Below are positions 8,347 to 17,310 of a stretch of 64,000 nucleotides of DNA, in pieces. The stretch lies in NCBI GenBank assembly GCA_016704345.1, contig JADJAH010000006.1, positions 310,001 through 374,000 on the forward strand. The letters are read 5' to 3'. The notes beneath the pieces were generated by a model. It searched no databases, was not told the DNA's origin, and saw only the letters and a program-made list of their open reading frames with translations. Within the stretch, counting starts at the first letter, position 1, and every line of letters begins with the position of its first letter. This DNA is from Ignavibacteria bacterium (lineage in GTDB: Bacteria > Bacteroidota > Ignavibacteria > Tepidaquicellales > Tepidaquicellaceae). The position numbers and the translations under genes are program-made.

Positions 8347-8460
8347 TCGCACATTGAAATAAGAAATATGATTTTAAAGGCCGAGGAGATGATAAGAAAA
8401 GATGTTAATGGGAAGATAAAGAAAGAGTTGTCCAGGAAGGATGATTGCGGCAAGAGTTAA
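8347..8460 (+). pseudogene. plsX: Detached C-terminal segment of plsX
   Basis: 38 codons, including the terminal TAA, in the same frame as plsX and following its premature TAA. The translation contains RNMILKAEEMIRKDVNGKI, which fits the last helix of PlsX. It has no start codon context of its own, so it is either untranslated or reached by read-through. Confidence 0.8.
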
Positions 8461-8707
8461 CGTGAAAAGTGGCTGCATGATTCGTGAAAAATAAATAGTA
8501 AGTGTATCAAGAGCTGAGTGTCTGATAAAAAGATGATCATTTCAGGAAGCTCGGTTGCAATTGGAGTTTCATTGAATTCCAGTGTAGACATTGAAACACA
8601 CAATTGACGAATATAAAACAGTCACGCAAATCTCCGGCTCTATGGACTTTCTTTTTAGGGCATACAAAAGTATATTTGCAAAATCTAAAATGTAACAAAA
8701 ACTATTA
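8461..8707. other. Non-coding gap between plsX and the 68-residue gene
   Basis: No convincing gene on either strand. The first part looks like degraded or untranslated sequence after plsX, and the last 40 bases hold the promoter-like TATATTTG for the next gene. The usual fabH partner is not here. Confidence 0.55.
8671..8678 (+). promoter_or_regulatory. Candidate Bacteroidota-type -7 promoter element
   Basis: TATATTTG, 29 bases upstream of the ATG at 8708, matches TAnnTTTG. It would drive the 68-residue protein and rpmB. Confidence 0.45.
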
Positions 8708-8914
8708 ATGGCTAAACAACAATCGTTTGCTGACAAGGCAAATAAGCTGGGCAAAAAGAATGAACTAATTGTAATGTGTCCGGATACAAACAAAGAAACC
8801 AAAGTAATCAGCGTGAGAATCGTTGATACAATCAAGACGGAAAAAGGTACATTCAAATTTCTTGACAGAAATATGAAAGTGTACGAGTCAACTTACAAAC
8901 CATATAAACCGTAA
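8708..8914 (+). CDS. Conserved-looking small basic protein of unknown function
   Basis: 68 residues beginning MAKQQSFADKANKLGKK. Lysine-rich, no membrane segment, with short beta-type stretches (ELIVMCPDT, VISVRIVDTIKT, GTFKFLDRNMKVYEST). It is nine bases upstream of rpmB and has its own promoter-like element, so it is probably a real gene expressed with a ribosomal protein. The family is not known to me by name; a ribosome- or RNA-related role is only inferred from charge and position. Confidence 0.75.
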   Translation: MAKQQSFADKANKLGKKNELIVMCPDTNKETKVISVRIVDTIKTEKGTFKFLDRNMKVYESTYKPYKP

Positions 8915-8923
8915 CATTCACAT

Positions 8924-9136
8924 ATGTCTAAAGTATGCAGAGTAACAGGCAAGAAACCTCTTTCCGGCAACAATGTTTCTCATGCCAATAACAAAACAAA
9001 GAGAAAACAACTTCCAAATTTACAGAAGAAACGAATCTGGATGGAAGAAGAAAAAAGATGGGTTACAATAAGAGTTACAGCCAGAGGCATAAAAACTCTT
9101 GACAAGAAAGGAAGCAAAGTTCTTGTCAGCAGATGA
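8924..9136 (+). CDS. rpmB: 50S ribosomal protein L28 (bL28)
   Basis: 70 residues beginning MSKVCRVTGKKPLSGNNVSHANN, the L28 signature, with KRKQLPNLQKKRIW and a C-terminal RVTARGIKTLDKKG. Length and motifs are those of the bacterial family. It is preceded closely by a small basic protein and followed 9 bases later by a glycosyltransferase. Confidence 0.96.
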   Translation: MSKVCRVTGKKPLSGNNVSHANNKTKRKQLPNLQKKRIWMEEEKRWVTIRVTARGIKTLDKKGSKVLVSR

Positions 9137-9145
9137 CATTTCCTT

Positions 9146-9877
9146 TTGAAGAAAAAGGCAAGTGTCATAATACCCACGCTTAATGAAGAAAAACTTGTTG
9201 AAAGACTTCTCAAGCAATTCAATGTCGACTTCAGAAAGAAGTATGAAATTGAGCTCATTGTCAGTGACGGAGGAAGCGATGATAATACAATTGCAATATG
9301 CGACAGATATGCGGACAAAGTTGTAACGAAGGACAATAACAGATCTCAGAACATCTCCCAGGGCCGAAATGAAGGTGCCAGGCAATCTCAGGGAGATGTT
9401 CTTATTTTTTTAAACGCAGACGTTACTATTGATGATCCTGATCATCTGATAAGCAGGTCAGTTGAAGCTATCAGAGAAAAAAAGTGTTCAGCTATTGCAT
9501 GCAGAGTTGAAGTTCATGAAGCTGAAAGAAAATTCAGTGATGTGTTGTTTCATGGTTTCTATAACAGATATGTGAGTTTTCTTAACAAGGTGTATATTGG
9601 AATGGGAAGAGGCGAGTGTCATATAATGAGCAGGGAAGCATTTGACAAAGCCGGCGGATACAATGAAAAGCTTGCTGCCGGAGAAGATTTTGATCTTTAC
9701 AATCGGTTAAGAAAGACAGGTAAGGTAGAATACAGAAATGACTTTCTGGTTTATGAATCACCGAGAAGATACAGAAAATATGGCTATGCAAGGATAATTC
9801 TTGACTGGAACAAAAATGCTTATTCTGTTTTCTTTCTAAACAGGTCAATTTCAAAAAGTTGGGATCCTGTGCGATGA
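9146..9877 (+). CDS. Family 2 glycosyltransferase
   Basis: 243 residues with a GT-A fold: SVIIPTLNEEKLVERLL at the N-terminus, ELIVSDGGSDDNTI, and a DxD-type region FLNADVTIDD (about 90-99), then AGGYNEKLAAGEDFDLYNRL, a typical acceptor/catalytic ED motif. It lacks membrane segments. It probably transfers a sugar from a nucleotide-sugar to a polyprenyl- or lipid-linked acceptor; the substrate is unknown. The TTG start at 9146 has no visible Shine-Dalgarno sequence. It lies between rpmB and tgt with short spacers, which tells little about its pathway. Confidence 0.83.
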   Translation: MKKKASVIIPTLNEEKLVERLLKQFNVDFRKKYEIELIVSDGGSDDNTIAICDRYADKVVTKDNNRSQNISQGRNEGARQSQGDVLIFLNADVTIDDPDHLISRSVEAIREKKCSAIACRVEVHEAERKFSDVLFHGFYNRYVSFLNKVYIGMGRGECHIMSREAFDKAGGYNEKLAAGEDFDLYNRLRKTGKVEYRNDFLVYESPRRYRKYGYARIILDWNKNAYSVFFLNRSISKSWDPVR

Positions 9878-9890
9878 TAAATTGCAGTGC

Positions 9891-11055
9891 ATGACAAGTG
9901 ACGAGGAAAGGTTTTTTGCAGTTCTTTGTAACAGCAGTGAAAACGGAGTCAAAGCAAGGAAAGGATTGATCCGGACAGATCATTCCATGATCGAAACACC
10001 AGTATTCATGCCAGTTGGAACCTTGGGCACGGTAAAGGCGATGGAGCAAAGAGAACTTGTTGATGCCAATGCAGGAATAATTCTTGGAAATACTTATCAT
10101 CTATTTCTGAGGCCGGGAATGGAAGTAATGTCAAATGCGTGCGGACTCCACAGTTTCATGAATTGGAACAGAAGCATTCTTACTGACAGTGGCGGGTTTC
10201 AAATATTCAGCCTTGCTAAGTTCAAGAAAACGAGAGAAGAGGGTGTTGAGTTCTCTTCTCATCTTAGCGGTGAAAAGTTCTTTCTTACTCCGGAAAAAGT
10301 AGTGGACATACAGAGAGTCATTGGTTCTGATATAATGATGCCTCTTGATGAATGTCTTCCAGGAAATGAAGAAAAGACTGTCTTCGAGAAATCAGTCAGG
10401 CTTACTTCTTCATGGGAAAAGAGATGCCTCGATCAGTTTAAAAATACTGAACCTGCATATTCCCATAAGCAGTTTTTGTTTTCAATTTGTCAGGGTGGAA
10501 TTCATAAAGATCTTAGACGACAAAGTATAAACGATCTGGCATTTCTGGATTTTGACGGCAATGCGATTGGTGGTCTTGCAGTTGGTGAAAAGGCGGAGTT
10601 GATGTATGAGACAGTTGATTTTTGCACGAATCTTTTGCCTGCAGAAAAGCCGCGCTATCTGATGGGAGTTGGAACTCCGCTTGATATTCTGCAATGTGTG
10701 GAAAGAGGTATTGACATGTTTGATTGTGTTTTACCTACAAGGAATGCGAGGCATGGCAAGCTTTATACGACATACGGTGAAATCAATCTCAAAAGTGCTA
10801 AGCACAAAAATTGTTTCGAATCACCTGACACTGAATGTAAGTCTTATACTTCGGAAAATTTTTTCATTGGCGTACTTAAGACATTTGTTCATTTGTAATG
10901 AGATATTGGGAATTCAACTTGCTACTATTCACAATATAAGTTTTTATCTGAAATTGATGGAGAATATAAGGGAGTCTATTACAAAAGGATGTTTCTTGAA
11001 CTTCAAGAAAGAATTCGAAAGCAAGTACTGTTCAAAGAGTGATAACAATAATTAA
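9891..11055 (+). CDS. tgt: Queuine tRNA-ribosyltransferase, frameshifted and lacking two zinc cysteines
   Basis: TGT exchanges guanine-34 for preQ1 in tRNAs with GUN anticodons. The main frame has the catalytic blocks ILTDSGGFQIFSL, IGGLAVGE and GIDMFDCVLPTRNARHG (nucleophile Asp). It ends early at 10898, but the remaining C-terminal part (LAYLRHLFICNEILGIQLATIHN) follows in another frame to 11055. Removing one T from the run of six at 10859-10864 joins them into about 387 residues, the usual length. The zinc site is normally CxCxxC plus His; here it reads ECKSYTS, so the second and third cysteines are serine. That substitution is independent of the frameshift. The enzyme may be inactive or may use another metal arrangement. 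Confidence 0.88.
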
Positions 11056-11078
11056 CAATCAAAACAACAAGCTTAAAC

Positions 11079-11411
11079 ATGAATAACATAAATTTCTCAC
11101 CGGTACTATTACAAGCTGCAGGTGGATTCGAGCAGATGATCTCGTCTCTTATCCCGTTCATTCTTATAATAGGTATCTTTTATTTCCTCATTATAAGGCC
11201 TCAGCAAAAGAAGCAGAAAGAAAGGCAAAAACTTCTTGAATCAATAAAGAAGGGCGACAAAGTTGTTACTGCCGGCGGACTACACGGAGTTGTTGAAGGC
11301 GTGGAAAATGACTCACTGCTTATTAAAGTTGCAGATAATGTGAAGTTGAAGTTTGAGAGATCTGCCGTTACAAATATTGCTGGCATTACCGATGTTGACA
11401 CAAAAAAATAA
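11079..11411 (+). CDS. yajC: Preprotein translocase accessory subunit YajC
   Basis: 110 residues with one membrane segment (SSLIPFILIIGIFYFLII) followed directly by RPQQKKQKERQ and a small cytoplasmic domain with GDKVVTAGGLHGVVEGV, the YajC signature. It associates with SecDF at the inner membrane. tgt-yajC is a conserved gene pair in many bacteria. Its last 20 bases overlap the likely start of ribBA. Confidence 0.95.
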   Translation: MNNINFSPVLLQAAGGFEQMISSLIPFILIIGIFYFLIIRPQQKKQKERQKLLESIKKGDKVVTAGGLHGVVEGVENDSLLIKVADNVKLKFERSAVTNIAGITDVDTKK

Positions 11412-12708
11412 GATTGATTTGGTTAAGCAAAAGAAGAACAGCAAAACTAAGCTCGACAAGATTGAAGACGCTGTTGCCGATTTTAAGAAAGGCAAGGTGA
11501 TCATTGTTGTAGATGACGAGGATCGCGAAAATGAAGGAGACATGATCTATTCCGCACAGAAGTCAACACCGGAGCTGGTTAATTTTCTTGCGAAACATGG
11601 AAGAGGACTTGTGTGTGTTCCAATGGAAGATGAAAGACTGAACAAGTTGGAGCTTGGAATGATGACTACAAATAACACGGCTCTTCATGAAACTGCATTC
11701 ACAGTCAGCGTTGATTATGTTCATGGAACTACAACAGGAATTTCAGCATCAGACAGGAATAAGACTATTCTCTCACTCTTAAACAACAAGACTAAGCCTG
11801 CTGATCTTGGAAGACCGGGTCATATTTTTCCTCTTCGATCTGCTCCCGGCGGAGTGTTGAGAAGAGCTGGGCATACAGAAGCTGCGGTTGATCTTGCGAA
11901 ACTTGCCGGTCACTATCCTGCAGGAGTATTGTGTGAAGTATTGAAAGAGAATGGAGAAATGGCAAGACTTACAGATCTGTATGAAATTGCCGAAAGATTC
12001 GGTCTCAAAATAATTTCTATTCAGGATCTCATACAGTTCAGGCTGCAAAGAGAAATTCTCATTCAAAGACTGGTAGATGCAAGTTTGCCTAGCGAATTTG
12101 GAAACTTTAAAATTGTCCTGTACAAGAGCAAAGTTGATAATAAAGAGCATGTAGCTCTTGTAAAAGGAACAATAGACAGCACTAAACCCGTTCTCGTCAG
12201 AGTTCATTCTGAGTGTCTTACAGGTGATGTGTTTGGATCATTGAGATGCGATTGCAGGGAACAACTCCTTGAATCTCTTAGAATCATTGAAAGAAGCAAG
12301 AGCGGAATTTTGTTATACATGAGACAGGAAGGAAGAGGTATTGGACTTCATAATAAATTGAGGGCATACAAACTTCAGGAAAAAGGACGTGATACAGTTG
12401 AAGCAAATCTTGAACTTGGATTCAGTCCTGATCTAAGGGATTATGGTATTGGCGCTCAGATACTTCGTGAACTTGGTGTGAGGAAGATGAGGTTGCTGAC
12501 AAACAATCCCAAAAAAGTTGTGGGACTTAACGCATATGGTCTGGAAATAGTTGAAAGAGTACCGATTGAAATCGAACCTAATTCAATAAACAGGAGATAC
12601 CTAACCGCAAAGCGCGACAAACTTGGACACATGATTATGTCCGGCGGTAATTTAGTTTCCGATTCATTAAAGAAAAGAAGCAATAAAAAAAATACACTGA
12701 AAAAATGA
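11392..12708 (+). CDS. ribBA: Bifunctional 3,4-DHBP synthase / GTP cyclohydrolase II
   Basis: 438 residues from ATG 11392. The N-terminal RibB half makes 3,4-dihydroxy-2-butanone 4-phosphate (VVDDEDRENEGDMI, about residues 37-50; RPGHIFPL; HPAGVLCEVLKENG-like HYPAGVLCEVLKENG). The C-terminal RibA half opens GTP (RVHSECLTGDVFGSLRCDC with the zinc cysteines, RQEGRGIGLHNK, LTNNPKKV). Both supply riboflavin synthesis. The start overlaps yajC by 20 bases; a TTG just downstream (11417) is an alternative. The final four bases overlap greA. Confidence 0.95.
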   Translation: MLTQKNKIDLVKQKKNSKTKLDKIEDAVADFKKGKVIIVVDDEDRENEGDMIYSAQKSTPELVNFLAKHGRGLVCVPMEDERLNKLELGMMTTNNTALHETAFTVSVDYVHGTTTGISASDRNKTILSLLNNKTKPADLGRPGHIFPLRSAPGGVLRRAGHTEAAVDLAKLAGHYPAGVLCEVLKENGEMARLTDLYEIAERFGLKIISIQDLIQFRLQREILIQRLVDASLPSEFGNFKIVLYKSKVDNKEHVALVKGTIDSTKPVLVRVHSECLTGDVFGSLRCDCREQLLESLRIIERSKSGILLYMRQEGRGIGLHNKLRAYKLQEKGRDTVEANLELGFSPDLRDYGIGAQILRELGVRKMRLLTNNPKKVVGLNAYGLEIVERVPIEIEPNSINRRYLTAKRDKLGHMIMSGGNLVSDSLKKRSNKKNTLKK

Positions 12709-13190
12709 AAGTATCAGAAATCATTTATCTCACAAAGAGCAGGTTAGTAGAGATCGAAAATCAACTGATCGAACTAAAAACAGCAGGAAGAAGGAGCATT
12801 GCAGAGAAGATAGCTGAAGCTCGCGGACATGGAGATCTAAGCGAAAATGCTGAATACGATGCGGCAAAAGAGGCTCAAAGCCACCTTGAAATGAAGATAG
12901 GAAAACTTGAGACGATGCTCAGCAGGGCAAAGATTATTTCACCTGAAGATATGCCCGGTGATGAGGTGTATATCCTGTCGGTAGTGAAGCTCATAGATCT
13001 TGGATCAAATGAAGAAATAACTTTTACGCTTGTATCACCTGAGGAAGCAGACTTTGAACTTGACAAGATCTCAGTTACTTCTCCAATCGGAAACGCGTTG
13101 CTTGGCAAAAGAATGAATGAGATAGTTGAGATAGAAGTACCTGCAGGCCGATTAAAATATCAAATTCTATCAATCTCAAAATTGACATGA
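12705..13190 (+). CDS. greA: Transcription elongation factor GreA
   Basis: 161 residues. The N-terminal coiled coil ends in the GreA hallmark ARGHGDLSENAEYDAAKEAQ (acidic tip that stimulates transcript cleavage by stalled RNA polymerase), and the C-terminal domain has SPIGNALLGKR. ATG 12705 overlaps the ribBA stop by four bases, suggesting translational coupling. Confidence 0.95.
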   Translation: MKVSEIIYLTKSRLVEIENQLIELKTAGRRSIAEKIAEARGHGDLSENAEYDAAKEAQSHLEMKIGKLETMLSRAKIISPEDMPGDEVYILSVVKLIDLGSNEEITFTLVSPEEADFELDKISVTSPIGNALLGKRMNEIVEIEVPAGRLKYQILSISKLT

Positions 13191-13194
13191 GGTC

Positions 13195-14106
13195 ATGAAA
13201 GCTTCCACAATGTCCGATTTTAAAGTCGGTCTGTTTGTATTCTTAGCGCTTGCAATTTTCCTCTTTACGCTTTTTTGGACTAAAGGCATAAGTGTCGGTT
13301 TGACCCTCAAGGAATATTCTGCTTACTTTACAAAAGTAAGCGGACTGAATGAAGGTGATGGGGTAAGCGTCAACGGCGTAAAGAAAGGTGAAATTGACAA
13401 GATAGAACTCGTCGGAGATTCAGTTAAAATCAAATTTAATCTTGATAAGAATGTCAGCATAAAGAAAGATTATCAAATCTACGTTGCAGCCACTGAACTG
13501 ACAGGCGGGAAGGTTCTATATATCGAACCCGGTAAAGATCAGATAACTGTTGGTGATAACGAGCCATTGCGCGGCAAAACTGGTTCGGATTTTACTTCAT
13601 TGATGAATTCAGTTGAAGACATTGCTGGCGAAGTTAAAGGACTCATATCAGAATTCAAAAAATCAAATGACAATCTGAATTCAGTTCTTACAAATGTGAA
13701 TGATATTGTAGGTGATAACGGACTTAAAGCCAATATATCAGTAACGGTAAAGAATCTTCAGACAGCATCGAATAATCTCAATCAACTTATAAATGACAGC
13801 AGGTCAGGCATTGGAGGGCTTACCAATAAGGCCGATGTTACTATGAATAATCTTGATCTTGCGATTGGCGAAAACAGTACAGGATTGAAAAATACAATAT
13901 CCGAAATTCAGAATCTGACAATTGCAGTGGATACACTCGTAGGAAATCTTAATAATGTAGTAACTGATCTAAAGAGTCAGAATTCCAGCGTTGGTAAGTT
14001 GATTTACGATGATGCGTTTTACAACAACATGAACAAAACCCTTTCCGAGATTGAGAAACTTACAAAAAGCATCAGAAAGGGTGGTGTAAAAATTAATCTA
14101 TTTTAG
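13195..14106 (+). CDS. MCE/MlaD family lipid-transport protein
   Basis: 303 residues: an N-terminal membrane anchor (VGLFVFLALAIFLFTLFWTKG), one MCE domain (about 35-120, with GLNEGDGVSVNGVKKGEI) and a long helical tail rich in Asn/Leu that ends in DDAFYNNMNKTLSEIEKL, typical of MlaD-like proteins. These assemble as hexameric rings in the periplasm and move phospholipids between membranes with an MlaE/MlaF ABC unit, not seen here. Its 3' end overlaps the convergent PorV-like gene by nine bases. Confidence 0.88.
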   Translation: MKASTMSDFKVGLFVFLALAIFLFTLFWTKGISVGLTLKEYSAYFTKVSGLNEGDGVSVNGVKKGEIDKIELVGDSVKIKFNLDKNVSIKKDYQIYVAATELTGGKVLYIEPGKDQITVGDNEPLRGKTGSDFTSLMNSVEDIAGEVKGLISEFKKSNDNLNSVLTNVNDIVGDNGLKANISVTVKNLQTASNNLNQLINDSRSGIGGLTNKADVTMNNLDLAIGENSTGLKNTISEIQNLTIAVDTLVGNLNNVVTDLKSQNSSVGKLIYDDAFYNNMNKTLSEIEKLTKSIRKGGVKINLF

Positions 14107-15051
14107 ATCGAAACCGATATCAATTCTGTGATTTGATCCAACATTTCCAAGTGAATTGAAAGCATAATCCAGAGAATAATTCTCAATTAGTCTCAGCCCA
14201 ATTCCTGCAGAAAAACCAGCTATGCCAAGAGAACTTCCGGTTTTAAGATCTTGCCTCTGTCCGTTATTGTAACCAACTCTCAGATCGACATTCTTACTGA
14301 CTTCAAACTCTCCGCCAACAGAAATATTCTTAAGTCGTCCAAAAAAATCTTCTTCACCCGATGCAAGATTATCAAACTCGAAATATACTCTGAGCGGGAG
14401 ATGCTCAAGTCTTTTGCTAATCCCTGCCCGCAGGTCTATCGGGAGATCTTCAGAAACAGAACCATATTTTGCAATCTGCCCACCGACATTTAACAGGCTT
14501 AAACCAATATTCCACATTGAAGCAGGGATAATATACTGGACACCCAGGTCTGCGGCAAATGCCGATGAGGAATATTCACCGATGTTGGAATATATAAACT
14601 TGAGGTTGGCTCCGTAATGAAAATTATCTCCATAGACATTTGAGTAACCAACCGAAAAAGCCAGGTCGTTCGCAGAGAAAGACCCGAGAGAAACAGAATT
14701 CTCGTCATAGCCTTCAAAGCTTCCATAATTCACGTATCTAATTCCTGCCCCGACATAACCAGAATTTCCAAGTTTCTGATTGTATGCCGCTGTACCTCCG
14801 TTTATATCAAGAAGATACTTGTGAAAACCTACCCTGCCCTGAGTCTTTGTGATAGTTGATATTGCTGCAGGATTGTAAAACATCGAATAAGAATCATCAA
14901 CTGATGTACTGAAACTACCGCCAAGAGCAGATGCTCTTGCTCCGACATCAAGCTTTAGAAAATTATAAGTTGAACTTACTTGTGATGAAGATATATTAGG
15001 AACTGAAATGAGCGCTAATACACTCAGAAAAGAAATTATGTGGCGTCTCAA
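14098..15051 (-). CDS. PorV/PorQ-family outer-membrane protein
   Basis: 317 residues with a signal peptide (HIISFLSVLALISVPNISSSQ) followed by FLKLDVGARASALGGSFSTSVDDS and MFYNPAAIST, the conserved N-terminal block of the PorV/PorQ/UPF0164 beta-barrel family; the rest alternates as expected of barrel strands and ends DIGFDL. In Bacteroidota PorV shuttles type IX secretion substrates. It may serve that system here, although no other por genes are in the window. Read leftward from ATG 15051. Confidence 0.82.
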   Translation of the reverse strand: MRRHIISFLSVLALISVPNISSSQVSSTYNFLKLDVGARASALGGSFSTSVDDSYSMFYNPAAISTITKTQGRVGFHKYLLDINGGTAAYNQKLGNSGYVGAGIRYVNYGSFEGYDENSVSLGSFSANDLAFSVGYSNVYGDNFHYGANLKFIYSNIGEYSSSAFAADLGVQYIIPASMWNIGLSLLNVGGQIAKYGSVSEDLPIDLRAGISKRLEHLPLRVYFEFDNLASGEEDFFGRLKNISVGGEFEVSKNVDLRVGYNNGQRQDLKTGSSLGIAGFSAGIGLRLIENYSLDYAFNSLGNVGSNHRIDIGFDLK

Positions 15052-15223
15052 TTTAAGTATTCGGTTTTGTTTACGAATCGTATCAATAATCAGCGGCTTA
15101 TTATTTTTGATTTCAAGTATATCATATTAATAGCTTTTTTTCAATTACATTAACCATGTTTTCTTAAACATTGCTTGTGCATAATGAACCTAAAGTGATG
15201 ACAAGATAACATATCAGCAATAT

Positions 15224-15493
15224 TCAATGCATAGAAAAGTCTGCGAATCCGTTGCATTCTCCGCTATCTACTATCCTGACCTCATCAACTCTGGATCTTG
15301 ACGGACCGGCACGCAACATAGAACAAAATTCCTCAAGAGATTCATCTGATCCACATGCCTCGATATAGACATTTCCGTTGTACTCATTTCTTACAGATCC
15401 TGTTACATTGCATTCTCTGGCAGCTTTGCATGCAAAAAATCTGAATCCGACTCCCTGAACGTGTCCTCTTATGCTAATCTTAAGCAACTTCAT
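15224..15493 (-). CDS. acyP: Acylphosphatase
   Basis: 89 residues. The phosphate-binding loop and catalytic Arg are in GHVQGVGFRFFACKAA, and the catalytic Asn is in GSVRNEYNGNVYIEACG. The fold hydrolyses carboxyl-phosphate bonds such as acetyl-phosphate and 1,3-bisphosphoglycerate. Its start overlaps the end of the DMT transporter gene by 14 bases, so it is the distal gene of a minus-strand operon. Confidence 0.93.
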   Translation of the reverse strand: MKLLKISIRGHVQGVGFRFFACKAARECNVTGSVRNEYNGNVYIEACGSDESLEEFCSMLRAGPSRSRVDEVRIVDSGECNGFADFSMH

Positions 15494-16409
15494 TATTGTA
15501 CTTTGCTTTTATAAGGCCAGCAATTTCTGCAAACATGAGTCCTGCAATAATTATCAGAGCTGCCGTTATCTGAACTCCGGAGAGGATTTCGCCAAGAAGA
15601 AAGTATGCAAATACTGCTGCGAAAACCGCTTCTGTATTGTAAATAATTCCTGCCCTGAATGGTGTTGTTGATGATTGATACTTTGTCATCAGAATAAGTG
15701 CATACAAGGTAGAGATTAAAGACAAGACCAAAAGGTAAATTATTGCTAATGGACGGATATCAAATTTTATCTGACCAAAAAAAGTTTCTTCCAATATCAG
15801 TGTCGACAAAATTCCCAGGAAAGCCATGGCAAGAAACTGTCCGAACGCCAGGGGAAGGAAGCCTGTGTTCTCCGAGTATTTGCTTAAGAGTACAATATGT
15901 ACGGCAAAGGAAATAGCGCAGAAAATGGTAAAAATGTCACCGATATTTGGCTCACCAAGGTGAGTTCCTGTAAAGAGGAATAGTCCTATCAAGACTATGA
16001 CAGCACCTATAGCATTGAACATTCCGGGCTTCAGACGAAGCACGAAATATTGTATGAACGGAATGAAGATCAGATTTATGCCCGTTATAAAAGCGGATTT
16101 GGATGCAGTCGTATAGTAAAGTCCCAGAGTTTGAAATGCATACCCAAGAAATAGAAAGATGCCGAGTATAAGTCCTTTTTTCCAGACATTGAAATTGTTG
16201 ATCGGGAAACTTCTGCCAAAAATAATTACGAAGAAAACAAGAGTAATTGAAAATCTTACAGTGACAAGCATGAAAGGAGAAATATCGTGCAAGAGTATTT
16301 TGATCAAAGGAAACGACAGTCCCCAGGTGAGCGTAACGATGATCAGCATTAGCTCAGCTTTATATGTTTTCAGTATTTTGTTATTGCCGGCGGGGAGATT
16401 TGTCTGCAC
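15480..16409 (-). CDS. EamA/DMT-superfamily transporter
   Basis: 309 residues with ten predicted membrane segments in two EamA repeats; LIIVTLTWGLSFPLIKILL and a charged cytoplasmic end (GLIKAKYNNEVA) fit the drug/metabolite transporter superfamily. The substrate cannot be predicted. It lies between the UbiA-type gene (3-base gap) and acylphosphatase (14-base overlap). Confidence 0.85.
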   Translation of the reverse strand: MQTNLPAGNNKILKTYKAELMLIIVTLTWGLSFPLIKILLHDISPFMLVTVRFSITLVFFVIIFGRSFPINNFNVWKKGLILGIFLFLGYAFQTLGLYYTTASKSAFITGINLIFIPFIQYFVLRLKPGMFNAIGAVIVLIGLFLFTGTHLGEPNIGDIFTIFCAISFAVHIVLLSKYSENTGFLPLAFGQFLAMAFLGILSTLILEETFFGQIKFDIRPLAIIYLLVLSLISTLYALILMTKYQSSTTPFRAGIIYNTEAVFAAVFAYFLLGEILSGVQITAALIIIAGLMFAEIAGLIKAKYNNEVA

Positions 16410-16412
16410 TGA

Positions 16413-17303
16413 TCAGAATCCAAAACGGGATTTGTAAATGATCACTGCGCATGCAACGAGCCAAATCAATGAGTTGATGATTATGGGAATGTCTTTTGTG
16501 ACAATTTGAGTAGGGCTTTCGCCGAGATTCTTTTGATGAAGAAGATACAGGTATCTGAATATTCCGTAGATCACAAATGGTGTGGTGTAGATCAGCTTAT
16601 CGGTATGGAACGACTGCAGAGCTTTTTCAGAAACTGTATATAGTGCATATGAGATTATTGTGCCGGTGGCGGCGATTGTGTTCAACTGATCTGCAAACAA
16701 AATGTCATAATCGCTTAAAACTTTCCTTTGCTTCTCAAGATTTTCCTGATTAGGGCCTGAGAGCTCGGCCCTGCGTTTCGAAATTCCGAGAAAGAGCGAA
16801 ATGAAGATTGTAGTAATTATCATCCAGCTTGAGATGCTTACATCTATAGCAACTGCGCCTCCTACAACTCTCAGCATGAAACCAAATGAAATAGAAAACA
16901 CATCCAGAAGTACAACATTCTTGATCTTTAGGGAGTACAAGAGATTATTCAGAAAATACGCGGCAACAGTGATGACAAACAGAAAGTTAAGATTGTATGC
17001 TATCACAAGAGAAAGTACTACCATGATCAGGAATAAGATCTTGGCTTCCTTGACTTGCACGTAGCCCGCTGCTATTGGTCTGAAGCGCTTCTTCTTATGA
17101 ACTCTGTCAGCTTCAACATCTACAATGTCATTCAGTATATAAACGCTGCTCGAAATACAGCAAAATGCAAAAAATGCCTGGATGCTTTGAAATAAGAGAG
17201 GGAAATCCAACAACTTGCCTGCAAATAGGATTGGGGCAAAGACAAAGAGGTTCTTTATCCATTGCTTTGGACGAAGAAGTTCGATGACCTTAATTGCTTT
17301 CAA
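16413..17303 (-). CDS. UbiA-family decaprenyl-phosphate phosphoribosyltransferase-like protein
   Basis: 296 residues, about nine membrane segments. It starts IELLRPKQWIKNLFVFAPILFAG and has the metal/diphosphate motif NDIVDVEADRVHKKKRFRP, which is the form found in decaprenyl-phosphate phosphoribosyltransferases (mycobacterial Rv3806c type) rather than in quinone prenyltransferases. Those enzymes attach phosphoribose from PRPP to polyprenyl phosphate, the first step toward a lipid-linked arabinofuranose or ribose donor. The gene upstream (7-base gap) is a GT-C membrane glycosyltransferase, which supports a lipid-linked pentose pathway. Confidence 0.8.
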   Translation of the reverse strand: MKAIKVIELLRPKQWIKNLFVFAPILFAGKLLDFPLLFQSIQAFFAFCCISSSVYILNDIVDVEADRVHKKKRFRPIAAGYVQVKEAKILFLIMVVLSLVIAYNLNFLFVITVAAYFLNNLLYSLKIKNVVLLDVFSISFGFMLRVVGGAVAIDVSISSWMIITTIFISLFLGISKRRAELSGPNQENLEKQRKVLSDYDILFADQLNTIAATGTIISYALYTVSEKALQSFHTDKLIYTTPFVIYGIFRYLYLLHQKNLGESPTQIVTKDIPIIINSLIWLVACAVIIYKSRFGF

Positions 17304-17310
17304 GCAGAGT

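Noticed and set aside
8569..8856. Minus-strand membrane-like protein opposite the 68-residue gene
   Set aside because: Hydrophobic only because it is the complement of Lys-rich coding sequence; it covers the promoter-like box of the plus-strand gene.
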